DNA of 64,000 bases from Augochlora pura (taxonomy: Eukaryota; Arthropoda; Insecta; Hymenoptera; Halictidae), in assembly GCF_028453695.1 (NCBI RefSeq), contig NC_135777.1, positions 8,855,714-8,919,713 of the forward strand. Reading direction: 5' to 3'. The translations under genes and the position numbers were made by a program. This document shows, in pieces, positions 1 through 12,386 of the stretch. The notes under the pieces are model-generated. The model saw nothing but the letters and a program-made list of their open reading frames with translations, was not told the origin of the DNA and did no database searches. Each line of letters begins with the position of its first letter. The first letter of the stretch is position 1.

Positions 1-72
1 GGTCGTTTAATTTACCAATTTAATTTCTCATGTTGTTTTTACTGCCCTTTAAGATCTGTAGACTCGATTATT

Positions 73-258
73 AGACTGGGGATTTTGTGCATTTATGAGA
101 AAAATGTGTCTATGCAGCACAAAGCAGGGAAAAGACTATGATAAAAACATTATTTTTGACCTACTTGACATGGGGAGAAAGGAAACGAACTTCTATTTTA
201 CTTCTCTCTGTTGCAATCGAAGTAGACAATTTTGATTTTCCTCAAAGATCTATAGCCT
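73..258. mobile_element. MITE-like element, AGACTGCGG-end family (copy 1)
   Basis: The left end reads AGACTGGGGATTTTGTGCAT, and an inverted, decayed counterpart (AAGATCTATAGCCT) closes the element 186 bp later. The body aligns with the copy at 49540-49713: both have an A-rich stretch containing GGAAAAGA a short way inside the left end, and the segment ATTTTGATTTT just before the right end. No coding capacity is visible. The shared ends and body argue for a common non-autonomous DNA transposon. The flanks share only GATTAT, so a target-site duplication is not clear here. Confidence 0.6.
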
Positions 259-689
259 ATTGATTATATATGCGTCAGTGAATTATAAACCTTAATTGAC
301 TGTTCTTCTTATCGAAGAAATCTACGCGAATTTTCATTTTTGAGAATTTTCGTACCAGAAGTTTGCCGCTTCAGCGAACAGAGCTGAATAACTTTTCTGT
401 GGAAACGCTGAAGACGCGAACAAAGTTCTCATTGCACGCGGTACATACATCGATGAAGCAATTGGTGGGTGGTTGAATTTAATTGGTTCGATGAATTGTC
501 TGTCGAGTAATGGATGACGCGGGTTCCAGGTACCGATACGAGCGGGGTGCCGCTTTATTTCAGAGCTGCTGGACAGAAGCCAGCGCGAAATCAACGTCTA
601 TGCATATGTACGATGCAGTAGTGGGAAGCGAGCTATGTCGAGGCTTCGAGGGATAGGGTGAGAGGAAAAGCTGGACAGAGAATTATAGA

Positions 690-893
690 ATGAAGGAAAA
701 AGATAGGAAGAGAAATTTGAACAGAGGAAGATAGAAAAAGAGGAGCACAGAAACAAAGAGATACAAAAAGAGAGAAAGATAGAAAAAGATAAATATAAAA
801 GGAGAGAAATATAGGTAAAGAGAAATGTGGAAATGTCGAAAGAGAAATGTAGAAAGATAAAAAGAGAAATATAGAAAGAGAGAGAGCTCGAAA
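690..893. repeat. Degenerate purine-rich tandem repeat
   Basis: About 200 bp of nearly pure A/G with interspersed T on the plus strand. It is built from loosely repeated blocks such as GAAATATAGAAAGA and GAGAAATGTAGAAAGATA, spaced about 15-20 bp apart. The complementary strand gives three overlapping open frames rich in Phe, Leu and Ser, which are composition artefacts. Confidence 0.7.
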
Positions 894-2584
894 GTCGACC
901 TCCGGGACGAGAGACGGAGCGAGCCACATGCATATTGTATGCACCGTGCTGCACGGCACAGTTTTAAACAGGTTGCAGCGCGTTTCCTCGAACTGCTACG
1001 GCGACCGATAACGTAACAGGTTGCTGGAACAGGCCGAACGATCTGGTGCAAAGCTTCCGAACAATGTTTTTCACGGAACTGTCGCCGTCGGACAGGCTGC
1101 GAAATAATTGAGGATTATGAAGTCGATGGAACCGCCGCCGCCGCTGGATGTGTGACATTAGCGTTGGCAAACGAACACGCGATAGCTTCCGCCGTTGGCA
1201 AACAAGGGAACGTTGCCTCGGCTGCAAATAGAAGCGTTAAAGGAAACGACTGACGAAATGCTCTTTGCCGCAAAACCTCCGAAAATTTACTCGCAGGTAC
1301 TTCGATCGAGAGACCCTTTTTTCGAGCAGTTTCGAATTCATTCATATGTTCACCAGTTAGAACTTAATATGTATGTACTCCGATATCTTCTTTCAAGTGT
1401 TCAAGTGACATAACAATGTTACTGATAATTATGGTAATTTCAGAAGGCACTGCACTTGCTTCAAAAAATCTGTATCAATCTGGACTTTTATAAAATTTTA
1501 TTTAAATGCAGTAATTAGTTCGAACGTTCCGAGATCATATATTATTGTTTGAAACGTTAAGTAGCACTTTACCAATAAATACCTTCGAGTTTATGGTAAG
1601 TGATCGATGGGCTGTGAATATTTATGCAAAGTACAAATCATTTCAATTAATTGTAACAAACGTTAGATTGATAAAAACTTCTTCTTTATTTTAACGATTG
1701 TAGGTATAGAAGCTAAGAAAAAAAATGTCATTCTTTTCGAATAATTTGATTCGAAGTTCTTAAAATCGTTTGACCTTCGTGCCATTTCAAATTTTACCAA
1801 CTCTATTCGATCATGAATGCACTATATCTGATAATGATTCCATTTGAATCTACTGTGCGGCTACCTCCGGCATTCGCCAGTAGATGGACACCTTCCTCGA
1901 AACCGCTTGATCCTTCTCAGTTTGTTTACATACTACCCTTAACCATCCTACCAATATCCCTGCTGTGTCTGAGGCAGGGTCCAGCTAGAAAGCCTTACCC
2001 CGATGTGTCCTCTAGCGGAACCAGGACAAAACGCTAGCTCCTATTCCTTCTGTTCTTCCATCATTTCCAGCGCTGTCATACTACATACATACAAACATTT
2101 ATAACAACAATTTAATTGAACAAGTAAGAAATACTGACAAGATTGCGCGTGGTTCGTTGGTGTGACAATACCGAACGCCGCGTCCCAGATAAGTCAGAAT
2201 CGCGGCACGTATCAAACGGAGACGCGCAACGAACGTTATCGAACGAGGATGATTCGAACCGGATGCATACAACATTCGAAATTAAAATATACCGAGAACA
2301 TTTCGATTGCGTCTGGCGAATAATAAATGCACGCCGGTTCGCGTGTTTGCCAAGATCGAACCGGGAAAAAAATATTATTCCCGGTGATAAAGCAGATACA
2401 CGGCACTGTTTGATCAGCGACGGCGGAGGCGATGGCGGAGTGGCAGCGGGGAGGCGGAAGCGTCGAGGACGTTAATTCCGCGGCGGTGCTCGACGACAAA
2501 TTAATTGAAGCACTACGGCGAACCGAGGCCGGCACAATGAGAAGTAGACGACGATGGCGAAAAAAGAAGAAACCGGTGGAGGGA

Positions 2585-2632
2585 GACAGACAGAAAGAGA
2601 GTAAGAGAGAGAGAGGGAGAGAGCGAAAGAGA

Positions 2633-2681
<49 letters not shown>

Positions 2682-2697
2682 AGCGAGAGGGAGGGGG
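2585..2697. repeat. GA microsatellite with imperfect flanks
   Basis: A perfect (GA)n run of about 40 bp at 2639-2679 sits inside a longer imperfect purine tract. It produces artificial Arg-Glu frames on one strand and Ser-Leu frames on the other. Confidence 0.95.
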
Positions 2698-4984
2698 GAC
2701 AGCGAGAAGATGGCCGACGCCTTGGCGTAAAGACGGTAGTAGTAAATTCATTCACAAGAAGACCATTCATCGTTTCATTCACTCGCGTTTCCTTTCGGGG
2801 TTCGTTGTCTTCGGGAATGAGTCACTGTTGCACACGCTCCTGGCCGTGCATGTGGGAGAAGCAGAAATGTCAGTGACTCTTGCGAAATACTCGCGGATAC
2901 GTCGGGCTGCGCACCAATGCCAGGCAGCGGGGAAAAATTGCGACAGGAAGTCGCGGAGGAAGTTAAATGGACCGCGAAATTCGGATGTGTAATTTTAGAA
3001 ACGGATTTAATCCCTCGCCGTGCGACCTTCGCGTATACTACCAATTTATTAGTGAAATATAGATGCGCGTCAAAGGATGGTGATTCTTTTTCTTGACAAT
3101 ACCAAGTAATGCTATCGTAATTCTGAAATTCTTCCGACGATGTTGTTTTACGTTTTACCCACTCATCTCGTCATAAAAGCTGTAGTTTGATAAACTACAG
3201 ATTTCTACGTTCATTAACAGTTAGTTCAATTTACATATACATTATCAGTTCAATATGCAGTGCACATTAACAGTTCAATTTATTATCTATTCGAATTACG
3301 TCCAACGAGACCGTGAACTTTCAACTCGAAAAAAAATGGGTTCAAGAGCATTCAAGCAAAAAAAATGCGCGTATTAGTATTACATAGAACCATAGTAAAT
3401 TACATCCTGTTCCTATACTATAATTCTAACGCCAGGAGACAACGCAGATTACTATGTAAAGAAAGAACGATCCCGCCGACAGTTGTTCCTCTTCTCTTTC
3501 GAATTAAATCTACGCGAATCATTCTCTTGTCTCGTCGATTCAATGAAACACATTAAGATCGGTGGCGACCCGATGGCAGTGACCTTAAGAAATTGGTAGC
3601 GTGTCGCCACCCACGAGCGCTATCAAAAAATAGATCACCGGTCGTCGGCACGCGCGTGTAACCGACCTATCTCAATCATGACGAAACAGAAACGAAATCC
3701 AATAGCGATTCCGTCAACCGACGTCGTCGTCGCCGCTTCTTTGTTACCGGCCTGCCATTGACCCGGGTATTTATAGGATCGAAACATCGATTGACGCAAG
3801 ACGAGCTTGTAGTACAAGTCTGACGAGCGAGGTCCGTGTTTTATCATCCGTTGTTGTTCCATTGGAAAAAGAAGACGAAAAAGAATAAGCGACACGGATC
3901 GTCGCCGATGTACATCGCGTTATGACCGACTATAACGAATCGTGTCAGCGATTTGTTGCTCCTTCTCAGCTGATGCCGCGATTTGCAATGCCTACTTTCG
4001 ACACTTGACTATGGCGCATGGTATGTATTCCGATCCGGCCACGGGAGCCTCTAATTTTATTCTAGATTTCCCGGCAGGATTTGCTACGGTCAATTTTATG
4101 GTTATCGAAAACGCAGAGGCATTTGCTAATCGCGGATTTACTTCTTCCAATGTGGTCGATGTTGCATAGGTTATATTATGTTTGTTCTGCTAGAGCACAG
4201 TTTGATGCGCGATTAGAATAAACATTACCATAGCAAAGTTTAATAAATAGCAACAATTAATAAATTTTCTTATTAAAATCGAAACGAATCAATGAAAATG
4301 GCAAAATGGAGATAGGAAGATCTAAAATACAATTACAGAGAACGTGTGATTGCAAAGATATACATTAACACTAATTCTATCGAAATTGTGAAAAGATACT
4401 CTTCGACTTTTATTATAGTCATTACGAAATGAATTCCGGTACAGTGAGTAATGAAAAATGTCGGTAAATATTTGTAAAATCCAAAACGACGGTAAAAATA
4501 GTTTGCATAATAGAACACACCGGTAAAGATACTTTTAAAAAGCAATCGGAAGTGATGAGAGACGGATAAATGACGCCGCCACGTTTTTATCTAAATCAGA
4601 CCGTGTTTGTCGGGTGCGTCGAGGCTTCCCGATTGGTCGCAGATAAAAATGTTGCCCATCGCATGTTAGGGGTAAAAAAAAAAAAGAGAGAGAAACGAAC
4701 GCGCACAGTTATTCATGGGCATTGGGCGAGACTTTTTAAAAAGGCAGATAGGGCTTGCGCCCGGGAATGGAATCTAAATGAAGCTATTAAAGCCGTGACG
4801 AGGCCGACGGCGTGTCGTTCGACGAGTGTAACGGAGGCCTGGCTCTCGTCATTATACGTACACGTCGAAGCATTTCGGATTTCCTGGTCTCGTGCGTGGG
4901 TCGCGGCGAAAAGGGGCCGCCGCGTGCAAAAGCGCGCCGAACCCGGCTGCCGGTTCTCCGCGCGACGCATTCGCGATGCACTCA

Positions 4985-5021
4985 CCTCGAAGGGTGCATT
5001 TTAATGCACCCTACGGCGAGG
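4985..5021. other. Strong hairpin / near-palindrome
   Basis: Arms AGGGTGCATT (4991-5000) and AATGCACCCT (5003-5012) are perfect complements separated by only two bases. Outer arms CCTCG (4985-4989) and CGAGG (5017-5021) extend the stem across a small asymmetric bulge. The 15 base pairs could form a DNA cruciform or an RNA stem-loop. It does not match the histone mRNA stem-loop, a tRNA or any microRNA I recall. It lies in a CpG-rich block with no recognised gene. Function unknown. Confidence 0.6.
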
Positions 5022-5219
5022 CGGCCCGCTTTAGCACTTTATAAATTAATTAACGCGTGTATGACCTATTAACCGGCGTTTTGTCGGCGAAACCGACCAC
5101 CCGAGACGACGCACGCTGGCCCGATGCGCCGCGCCGCGCGTCACTCCGCTCGAAAATCTACGCTATAACATTCTTCTCCGAGCCCGAACACCATTTTGCG
5201 AGCTCTGCAATTGTTTCGC

Positions 5220-5815
5220 AAATCGTTCAGCAATACGACGTTCTTCTGAACTCTATGATTTTATTCTAGGCTCCGATATCTTTTCCAAGTGTCGTGATTT
5301 TTTCACAAGGTCTACGGCATTTTCAACGCCACTGTGACTTTTTTCTTCAAGCTCTGCGATTTCTTTCTAAGCCCAGCGAGTTTTTCACAATCTCCAAGTA
5401 CTTTCTCTATGCACTGCGATTTTTTTCAAATTCTCCTATCTTCTTCCCGAGTCCTACGATTCTTTTTCCAAGCTTCACGATTTTTCACAAACTTTACGAT
5501 CTCGTTCCAAGTCCTACGAGTTTTCTCCAACTACTGCGTTTTTATATAAGCTCTAGTATTTTTTTGCAAGCGATATGATGTTTATCCAGTTCGATAGTTT
5601 TTCTAAGTTCTATAACTCTATGAAATCTCTATCAACTTTTTGCCAAGTTCTATAACTTGGAATTTCTATCATTTTTCTAGTAGTCAACGAACTTCTTCCC
5701 GACTCTACGATTTTTTCCCAAACTTTACGATTTCCCTTGAAGATCCTCATGACTGTTCTCCACAAATATTTCAGAAGGTCTACGATTCGTTTCCAAGCGG
5801 TCGCACAATTTTCTC
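5220..5815. repeat. Decayed 20-bp minisatellite array
   Basis: About 28 diverged tandem copies of a unit near GATTTTTTTCCAAGTTCTAC. Successive well-aligned units in 5455-5580 measure 19-21 bp. Recurrent landmarks are TACGATT, TTTTTCCAAG and AAGTTCTA. Because 20 is not a multiple of 3, each reading frame repeats every 60 bp. This explains the several overlapping Phe/Ser-rich open frames, which I do not treat as genes. The array ends in unique CpG-rich DNA at about 5820. Confidence 0.8.
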
Positions 5816-6551
5816 CTACACGCAAAAGTGTTTCCCGTCGTGAAAATGTTAGAAACGGCCACGAATTCGGCGAAAGACCATCGCCGAAAGCGGCTCAAAT
5901 ACCGCGAAATGCAGCAACACGGAATCCTCTTCCCGCGAACCAGACACGACCCTTTTTAATAACTTCCTCGTTACAGTTTGCCCGATCTTGATCGCCAACG
6001 TTTCACGCGCGACTACCGCCGTGCCGCGATTCGTATTGAAAGAAAGGAGAGAGAGAAAAATACGGCGAACGTGTCAATAAAACGCTCGCGAGTAATGTTA
6101 CTGCACGACGAGTTTTGTCCCGGATTATTATTGGCTGAGGCTCGAAATCGTATTTCGTGTTCGATGAATGTTTACAGCGCCTAATATTACCTTCTTCTTT
6201 GTCAAACAACGTATGGTAGATGCGCAGCGGCTTGCTAAATGATAGCGAGCTCGGCGAACACGAAGGGTGAGGCGAAAGGAGGATTTGTAAAACGATCTGG
6301 TAACATTTATGTCCCTTTTTTTCGCAGTTTAATAGTATTTCGATTTAGCGAGATAGAACCTCGTACAGCTGTTAATAGCATTTAATTTAACGGGATGGAA
6401 GTTTCTTCGTCCAGGCAAAATAAATAATGTCCTATTCGCGTTTAATAATCGAACGACGAGGTACATGTCCATTTGGACACAGTGTATCAATACTATTATT
6501 TGACAATCTATTATCTGACAATTGATTCAAATTTATTCAAAACTAATAGGC

Positions 6552-6763
6552 AGACTGCGGATTTTATGCATTCAACTTAACAAAATTATTGAAAGAATAC
6601 AATTATCGGTAATTCAATTAAAGCAACGTCTATTACACCATAGGTACAACAGAACGACCAATAAGACGAATTGATAAATAAATCGATTAATAATAAATTG
6701 ATTAATTTCTGTTCCATACAATAGTCTCTGAACATTTTTATTTTGCCTACAAATCCGTAATCT
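6552..6763. mobile_element. MITE-like element, AGACTGCGG-end family (copy 2)
   Basis: The left end AGACTGCGGATTTTATGCAT (6552-6571) is the best match in the window to the family consensus. The inverted right end AAATCCGTAATCT (6751-6763) differs from the expected complement at two or three positions. The 212-bp interior is AT-rich and non-coding. Flanking 9-mers do not match, so the insertion is old or the ends are slightly misplaced. Confidence 0.65.
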
Positions 6764-7746
6764 CATCGCTGAAAATATGTTAAGAAGATTGACAAAAGCA
6801 TGACCATTTTTATTGCGACTTAAATCGATGGGAAGATTGAAAGAATTTGAAAATATTCACGTATCATCGCAACCAAGTTAAAATAATGAAAACCGTTACA
6901 TTCGCGATCTAAATATAGCAACAAAGGTGTTAAACAAGAGGGTGCTCCGCTTAATAGAAGGATTTTGCTGCTAGGCGAATTAAAGTTGAATCCGGGGCAT
7001 ATGGCGCCCACGCTTAGACTCGAAACCAAGATACTCGGCAGTTACAGTTTGCGGCAATTCAGAAAGAATGGAAAGCGAGTTTCTCCGGCGCGCCTCGCCA
7101 CGCCGGGCGGATTTTACAATTGTCGCGTGGGCGTCGGGACGTATCTCTTGCGGCGCGAAAAGGACACTCGCGCCACCCCGTCGACGCAGAATGCCGCTGC
7201 TGCTGTTGCGCAATACAACTGCTGTACATGTAATATGTATCGCCGTGAACGCGCGAACGTCCATATATTATTCGCTAAGCGGCGTGTTTGCTCGGCCGGT
7301 TGTCCACGGACAGAGCCTCGAACATAATAATTCCGTCCGCGATCGTCAAAACCCGTATTTCGGCTGAACGTCCACCACCGACGACAAAGCGATAAGACAC
7401 CCAGGCAATTATTCGCGTAGGCATTTATATAATACTTGCGTTAAGGTGCATTCCGTGTCAAGCGAGATCATTTATCTCTAATTAATGTTTCTAAAAAATT
7501 TTGCAGAAGGTAACACAAGAAAGGTTTAACTTTGATCAAAATGGCATAACTTTGCTTGGACAAAATCACACGATTGTGTATATAAAGTACAAGCTACGGC
7601 GACAAGACGTTTCACGTAGTCGATTGCATAGGAAAAAATCTGACGGACAAATAAGGATACAGTGATAATTTTAAATAAGAATTTTCGAGCTCTTTTTAAA
7701 TTCGTCAGCACAGACTCCAAATACTATGGTCTCTGAATATTGTATT

Positions 7747-7768
7747 AGAGTATGGATGCTGTGCATTG
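7747..7768 (+). mobile_element. Lone decayed end of the AGACTGCGG-end family
   Basis: AGAGTATGGATGCTGTGCATTG aligns with AGACTGCGGATTTTATGCATT over its length with several substitutions. A possible partner near 7857 (GAAAATCCAGC) is too weak to define an element. Confidence 0.35.
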
Positions 7769-8077
7769 TAATCCTAATGCATGAACCTTCGTTCTTTTAA
7801 ACTGTGACACCCGACTGTTCTTGCCGAACTGATTTTCTCAATGATTCCTGAAATCGGAAAATCCAGCAAAGAGAAAGGTATATTCTCATTAGCGGTAATA
7901 TCGGTTCAAAGGCTGCTCTATCTCATTCGCCGGTTTATTTGCATATCGAGGAAAGCGATTTGCCGCGTTTCACTTTCCCGCGTGCGCGCGTGCAGTTCCT
8001 TTGAATGGGGATAAAAACGGTTGCATAACGGGCAACAGAGATCCAGCGAGCATATGAATCCGCGTGGGTTCATTCCG

Positions 8078-8105
8078 AGCGGAGCAGAGCGGAGCAGAGC
8101 GGAGC
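8078..8105. repeat. Short tandem GC-rich repeat
   Basis: About two and a half copies of the decamer GGAGCAGAGC, followed by a diverged GGAGCGTAGT. Too short to interpret. Confidence 0.8.
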
Positions 8106-9004
8106 GTAGTAGAGCCTGGAGCCAGGCGCGAGCTCTCCGAGTGATGAACATTTATTATCTCTGTCCTTGTCTCGCGGCCGGGATACACGATGCCGAGCAA
8201 CATTCGCTCGCTTTTGTATCCGGCGCGTTCACGCCCCCTCTTTTCACGCGATAATAGCGTGCGCGTCCATTCGTAACAAAAAATGAACAACAGTGAAGCA
8301 GAAAAGATTTAATTTAACTTTCTTCTCGAACAAAATGAAGGGAAGAGAATTGAAAACGCTGATTGTTCAAATAAACTGTAACTAAGTCGGTCGGTCAATC
8401 CAAGGAATTTCATCATGGTCGATGACGGCAACGAAAAGAAAATTGTCGGAAATAATGGCGCGCGTGAGAAGTTGTTTAGAACATGTCCCCCCCATCCACC
8501 GACAAGTCTGCGTCCCGTAAATTCGGAAACAGCGTCACGATGAGTCGTCGCGACGCCTCACCTTAGCATGCGGAGTCCTACACATCCTGCCGCGGGATCA
8601 AACAATGGCGCCCACATTGCGCACGCCGGGCAGGAAGGCTGTCAGAACGACAGACGACTAACAATTTCCTAGTGACCCACATCGCGATCTCCGTCGCCCC
8701 ACGTTGCGCTCACTCCCACGCAGCTCGTCAACGCCGTGCGCTCTAACTGCATCTGCGTTCTGCCGTGTGAAGCTTGAATGATTCATGCCGTTAGCGCACA
8801 CACGGCCGGTCCTCGCGGGCACGCTCGGTAAGAATTATTCAGCCGATACAGAAAAGTTTCGATACCGATCCGTTTCCGATGTTTATTCCCCCGAGATACC
8901 GTTGACTTACGGCTTCGAAAAGTTGAGGGAGTCTGATAACCGCGCGGCGTGTGCTGCAAGCTAAGAGTACCGTTATTAGAGCGACGACTGCACGCATTTC
9001 TAAT

Positions 9005-9172
9005 GGAAATTGATAGGTGAAACTTGCTACGTACTCCAAGATTTTTCAATATTTTTACATTACTTTTGAATTAGTCAATGTTATTTATGATCTGCGGTTT
9101 CTATGCGTTCGTTTTATTATTATTTGAATTCCTATCCATCCATGATAGGAATTGATAGGTGAAAGTTGGTAC
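9005..9172. repeat. Direct duplication of about 25 bp, spacing about 143 bp
   Basis: GGAAATTGATAGGTGAAACT at 9005-9024 recurs as GGAATTGATAGGTGAAAGTT at 9148-9167. Similarity continues weakly into the following AT-rich sequence. This suggests a local tandem duplication of about 143 bp or two relics of the same repeat. Confidence 0.55.
9089..9112 (+). mobile_element. Lone end of the AGACTGCGG-end family
   Basis: GATCTGCGGTTTCTATGCGT matches the family left end at most positions. The segment before it (TGTTATTTAT) is echoed before the next copy at 9363 (TGTTATTAAT). The two ends may therefore be parts of one duplicated or nested insertion. Confidence 0.45.
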
Positions 9173-9362
9173 AGATTTAAAAATTGTCATATTTCGTCAG
9201 TATACGCATGCCATCTTGTATTCGATATGATATTAATCGTGTTCTGCAAAATATAAATTGTTTGCATCGATCACAAGCAGTAGAATTTGTAACGATACTC
9301 GTTTCTGCTCTAATTACTATTAAAACGTTCAACCGGTATTACAATATGACTGTGTTATTAAT

Positions 9363-9588
9363 GATCTACGATTGATATACATTCATGACAGAAATGGGGA
9401 AGAGAAACATTGACAAGTAGAGAAATTAAAGAAATTTTGAGAATATCTCAATTTATTAAGACAGTTAGACGAGGAGATCATAAAAGCATGGAACTCATAA
9501 TTCAATTAATGATAATTGAATAGGGTTTTGGTCTATCTTCTCTTCGTCGATAAAGGAAATCTTCAATTTGCATAAAATTTCACAGTTC
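9363..9588. mobile_element. MITE-like element, AGACTGCGG-end family (copy 3)
   Basis: The left end GATCTACGATTGATATACAT is followed by CATGACAGAAATG, matching the longer family end (CATTTATGACAAAAATG) seen at 49540. The inverted right end is GCATAAAATTTCACAGTTC at about 9570-9588. The interior is 226 bp overall, AT-rich and non-coding. Confidence 0.5.
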
Positions 9589-11129
9589 AATCAATGCTGT
9601 GAATTAATTTGGTACCAATAATTCGAGAAATATTAAAACTTTCAAGTTGAAGGATTTGAGTGCGAGATTCGCAGCAAAGGGAACACCGCCTTCCAGAAAA
9701 CGACGGTTTTCGAAAAAGTTTCGAGCACGTCGAAGGAGAAAGTATTTCATACGCGAGCAACGCGCGGCGGCGGCCATTTCTGGAACGCGGCCGGTTAACG
9801 GACGGTTATTAACGTGTACCGCGCGTTTTCGCATTTTTCGTAAATATGCCGGTGCCACGTGTCCCATTTGTAACAATTAATTTAATTGGTTTTATCGATG
9901 TGGCATATCGAACGCCCGTATCGATTAATATTCGGTAAACGAATACACGCGGCCCGATGACGCGAGGAACGCGCGCGTGCACGCGCTCGCCTAGGCTGCA
10001 CGTGCACCTGCATCGAGGATCCAGCTGCGCATCGTTGATGTCCTTCTTTTACACATTTTTTTCCTGCTTTTTCCGCCCCTTCGCTACTTTCGAAACCACC
10101 GGATTGTTGCGACACTCGACCTTCGACACTACTCTACTGTGCTTCGAAAGCCGTATCTCGAAATGGTTTTTCATCCGAACCGGATAACCGAACTGCAACC
10201 TGACATAACCTGACATTCATATGCACATGTACTGAAAATAAAAATTAAATCGTATGACAAAAGTGAAATTAGTTTTCTATTCTAAGCGAACCATTCGATC
10301 ATCCGCATACGAATAACGCGACAGTCAAAGTATTAAAAAGCTCGAAAATCGAGAAGTTTTATGTTTTTTATTCTTGTTTTCGAGATCAGATAGCGAGCTA
10401 ATTTTTCCTTTAATCGTTCCAACAGATTAAAAATCATAGATTGGCAATTCAATATTTTTTTTCAATGTTTATACAGCCTCGAAATGGCTCGCAGTCGTCC
10501 AGAAACCGCCGCAACGGCGACATCACGAGCGCGGATAACTGCAGCCGCGGTTGCACAATAATATCGACCGGCGACTAATCGAAAAAATGCTCAAACTTTC
10601 CATTTCATCCTGTTGCCGATCGTTTGCATACGTGGACGCATATAAAAAACTCGATGCAATTATTACCGATGCAACCGTCGGGCGCTGTCGTCTTATCTAT
10701 ACTTTCTAATGCATTTGCCGTGTTCGAAGCATGGCCGGAGCCGATTTTATTCCCGTGGAACCCGTGCCGGATCGTGGGACCTCTGCTTGTCAACGGCGCG
10801 CAAGGAGTATCGACGATTCTGATCGGGGTATGGCACGTCTAAGACCGCCGGACTAGATCGTAAATTGCGACAGACGAGAGACAGGGGGCCTCGGTCCGGC
10901 TCTCTGTTTCGCAACAAAAGCCGCTGCAACGCTGCATTGTTGTGCGGCTGGAAATTGCCCCGGTCTTTTTGCCCTACGATGCAATGCTCGCAACGGTACT
11001 CCTACCGGCTACGTCGAAGTTATCGATAGAACTTGCGGGGCCACATGCCGATGATGTTCGCTAACTTTCCTGGAAACTAGGTCTCGCAAAAATTCACGTG
11101 GTTCTCTCGGATCTACCATCGTTCATAGT

Positions 11130-11152
11130 AGACTGCGGACATTTGTGCAATA
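11130..11152 (+). mobile_element. Lone end of the AGACTGCGG-end family
   Basis: AGACTGCGGACATTTGTGCA is a near-perfect family left end. The next inverted end is at 11690, 560 bp away, which is longer than other copies. I therefore do not pair them, though a longer or interrupted element is possible. Confidence 0.55.
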
Positions 11153-11334
11153 TCCCTGAAATTGTTTCAGAAAGATCGAACCGGTGGGGAAATTTCTTTG
11201 ACCAGTCCCAACATGTTCGTCACAACTGTACAATATGCTACTGTTTTCCCTTACTAGTTTTCTATATGAAGAACACTGTGGGGCTAAAATAATAAAATGT
11301 ATAGTTAAAATATGTATGTTATTATTATTGTTTT

Positions 11335-11359
11335 GTATTATTATTATTATTATTATATT
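11335..11359. repeat. ATT trinucleotide microsatellite
   Basis: Uninterrupted TTA/ATT triplets in AT-rich DNA; an imperfect triplet run lies just upstream. Confidence 0.95.
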
Positions 11360-11676
11360 TTCATATTATTACATATTACACGTATATGTATTAATATTAC
11401 TGCATATTATATAATATATTAAATAATCTCAATATTTTAGTGTTTATTTACACGTTTACTGACAAATTAAACATTTTTTGGAGTCTTCGGCAACCCCAAG
11501 GAGTCGTTCTATGGTTAAGACTTTAAAATTCCAATAAAAAATGAAGAAAAAGCAAATTTTATTTTTAATCCTTTGTTTGCGAGGATTTTTCGTTATAAAC
11601 ATTTCCCTCATTATCGAGACTTATGATAACTTTTGTTATCTACATGATCAAGTTAAATACTTACAACTATTCAAGT

Positions 11677-11690
11677 GATATCCGCAGTCT
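11677..11690 (-). mobile_element. Lone inverted end of the AGACTGCGG-end family
   Basis: TGATATCCGCAGTCT ends with the exact complement of the family terminus. The sequence inward lacks the usual GCATAAAAT, so this is a partial or coincidental match. Confidence 0.35.
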
Positions 11691-11770
11691 TGACGATGTC
11701 GATATGTCGACATTCGTTTTCAAAGCTCCAATTATTTTGCTACAACCTAATTCGTGTAAAAATGTGAAAC

Positions 11771-11800
11771 GTGTGCGCGTGTGTGTGTGTGTGTGTGTGA
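11771..11800. repeat. GT microsatellite
   Basis: A (GT)n run with one GC interruption, about 28 bp. Confidence 0.95.
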
Positions 11801-12386
11801 ACGTGTAACTGGAATGTTAAGGTTCCTCGCACTGTAATCTATAAATTTGTATCTCGTAATATGCGAAGCGGAAAGTGCGAAAAATTTCGTGCACACTGTA
11901 ATTATTCAGAGTAATGGACACCGTCGCGAATATGTTCAGAGCCGTGCAGGTTTGTGTACAGCGGGGCACGTGGCCGCAAGCGAATGCGACAGATGCATCT
12001 CCGTAGCACGCGCCACGCAGGTGCAGCTCACAAAGTGCAGTTGAACTAAATCTTGTTGGACAAGGTGTCTGTCGGGGCCACGCTTCTGTTCTTACCCCAC
12101 TTAACTTCTGGCGATTCTCTCTCCTCTTCTCTCTGTCTCTCCCGCTCTGTCTCTCCTTTTCCCCTTTCCCCCCTTTCTTTCTTCCACTCTTTTTTCGAAA
12201 CCGGTCGAGGAAGTACTATGGCGTTGCACCGATTGCGCGTATTTCGTCGAGAACGTGAAAGGAAGACAGCAAAACAAACCCCGGACGGGACACCATCGAT
12301 GCTTCTATTTAATATGGATTGTGCAGAAACTATGCTACCGATGGCAACGGGAACATAGTAAAAGAGCACGAACATTCACAATTTAT

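Larger units (their letters stand above)
259..5219. other. No gene seen; mixed unique DNA with purine-rich and GA tracts
   Basis: No supportable exon. AT-rich DNA near 1400-1800 and 3000-3550 alternates with CpG-rich DNA near 2140-3000, 3540-4170 and 4560-5240. Open frames at 2236-2751, 2432-2992 and 4570-5004 overlap others on both strands. The first two run through the GA tract and give Ser/Leu or Arg/Glu runs. No start context, domain or splice-supported structure could be recognised. Confidence 0.6.
5816..9362. other. No gene seen; contains one MITE copy and two lone ends
   Basis: CpG-rich unique DNA at 5820-6260, 6950-7430, 7920-8270 and 8400-9000 is separated by AT-rich DNA. Apart from the element at 6552-6763 and lone element ends at 7747-7768 and 9089-9112, I see a short GC repeat (8078-8105) and a partly duplicated segment. 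The open frames at 6965-7327 and 7970-8290 are in CpG-rich DNA, overlap other frames and resemble no known protein. Confidence 0.55.

Noticed and set aside
4570..5004. 144-codon frame in CpG-rich DNA, Arg-rich
   Set aside because: Frames on both strands are open and it ends in the hairpin; no family resemblance.
11130..11690. A 560-bp element bounded by the inward-facing ends at 11130 and 11690
   Set aside because: Much longer than other copies and the right end lacks its inner half, so the pairing is not supported.
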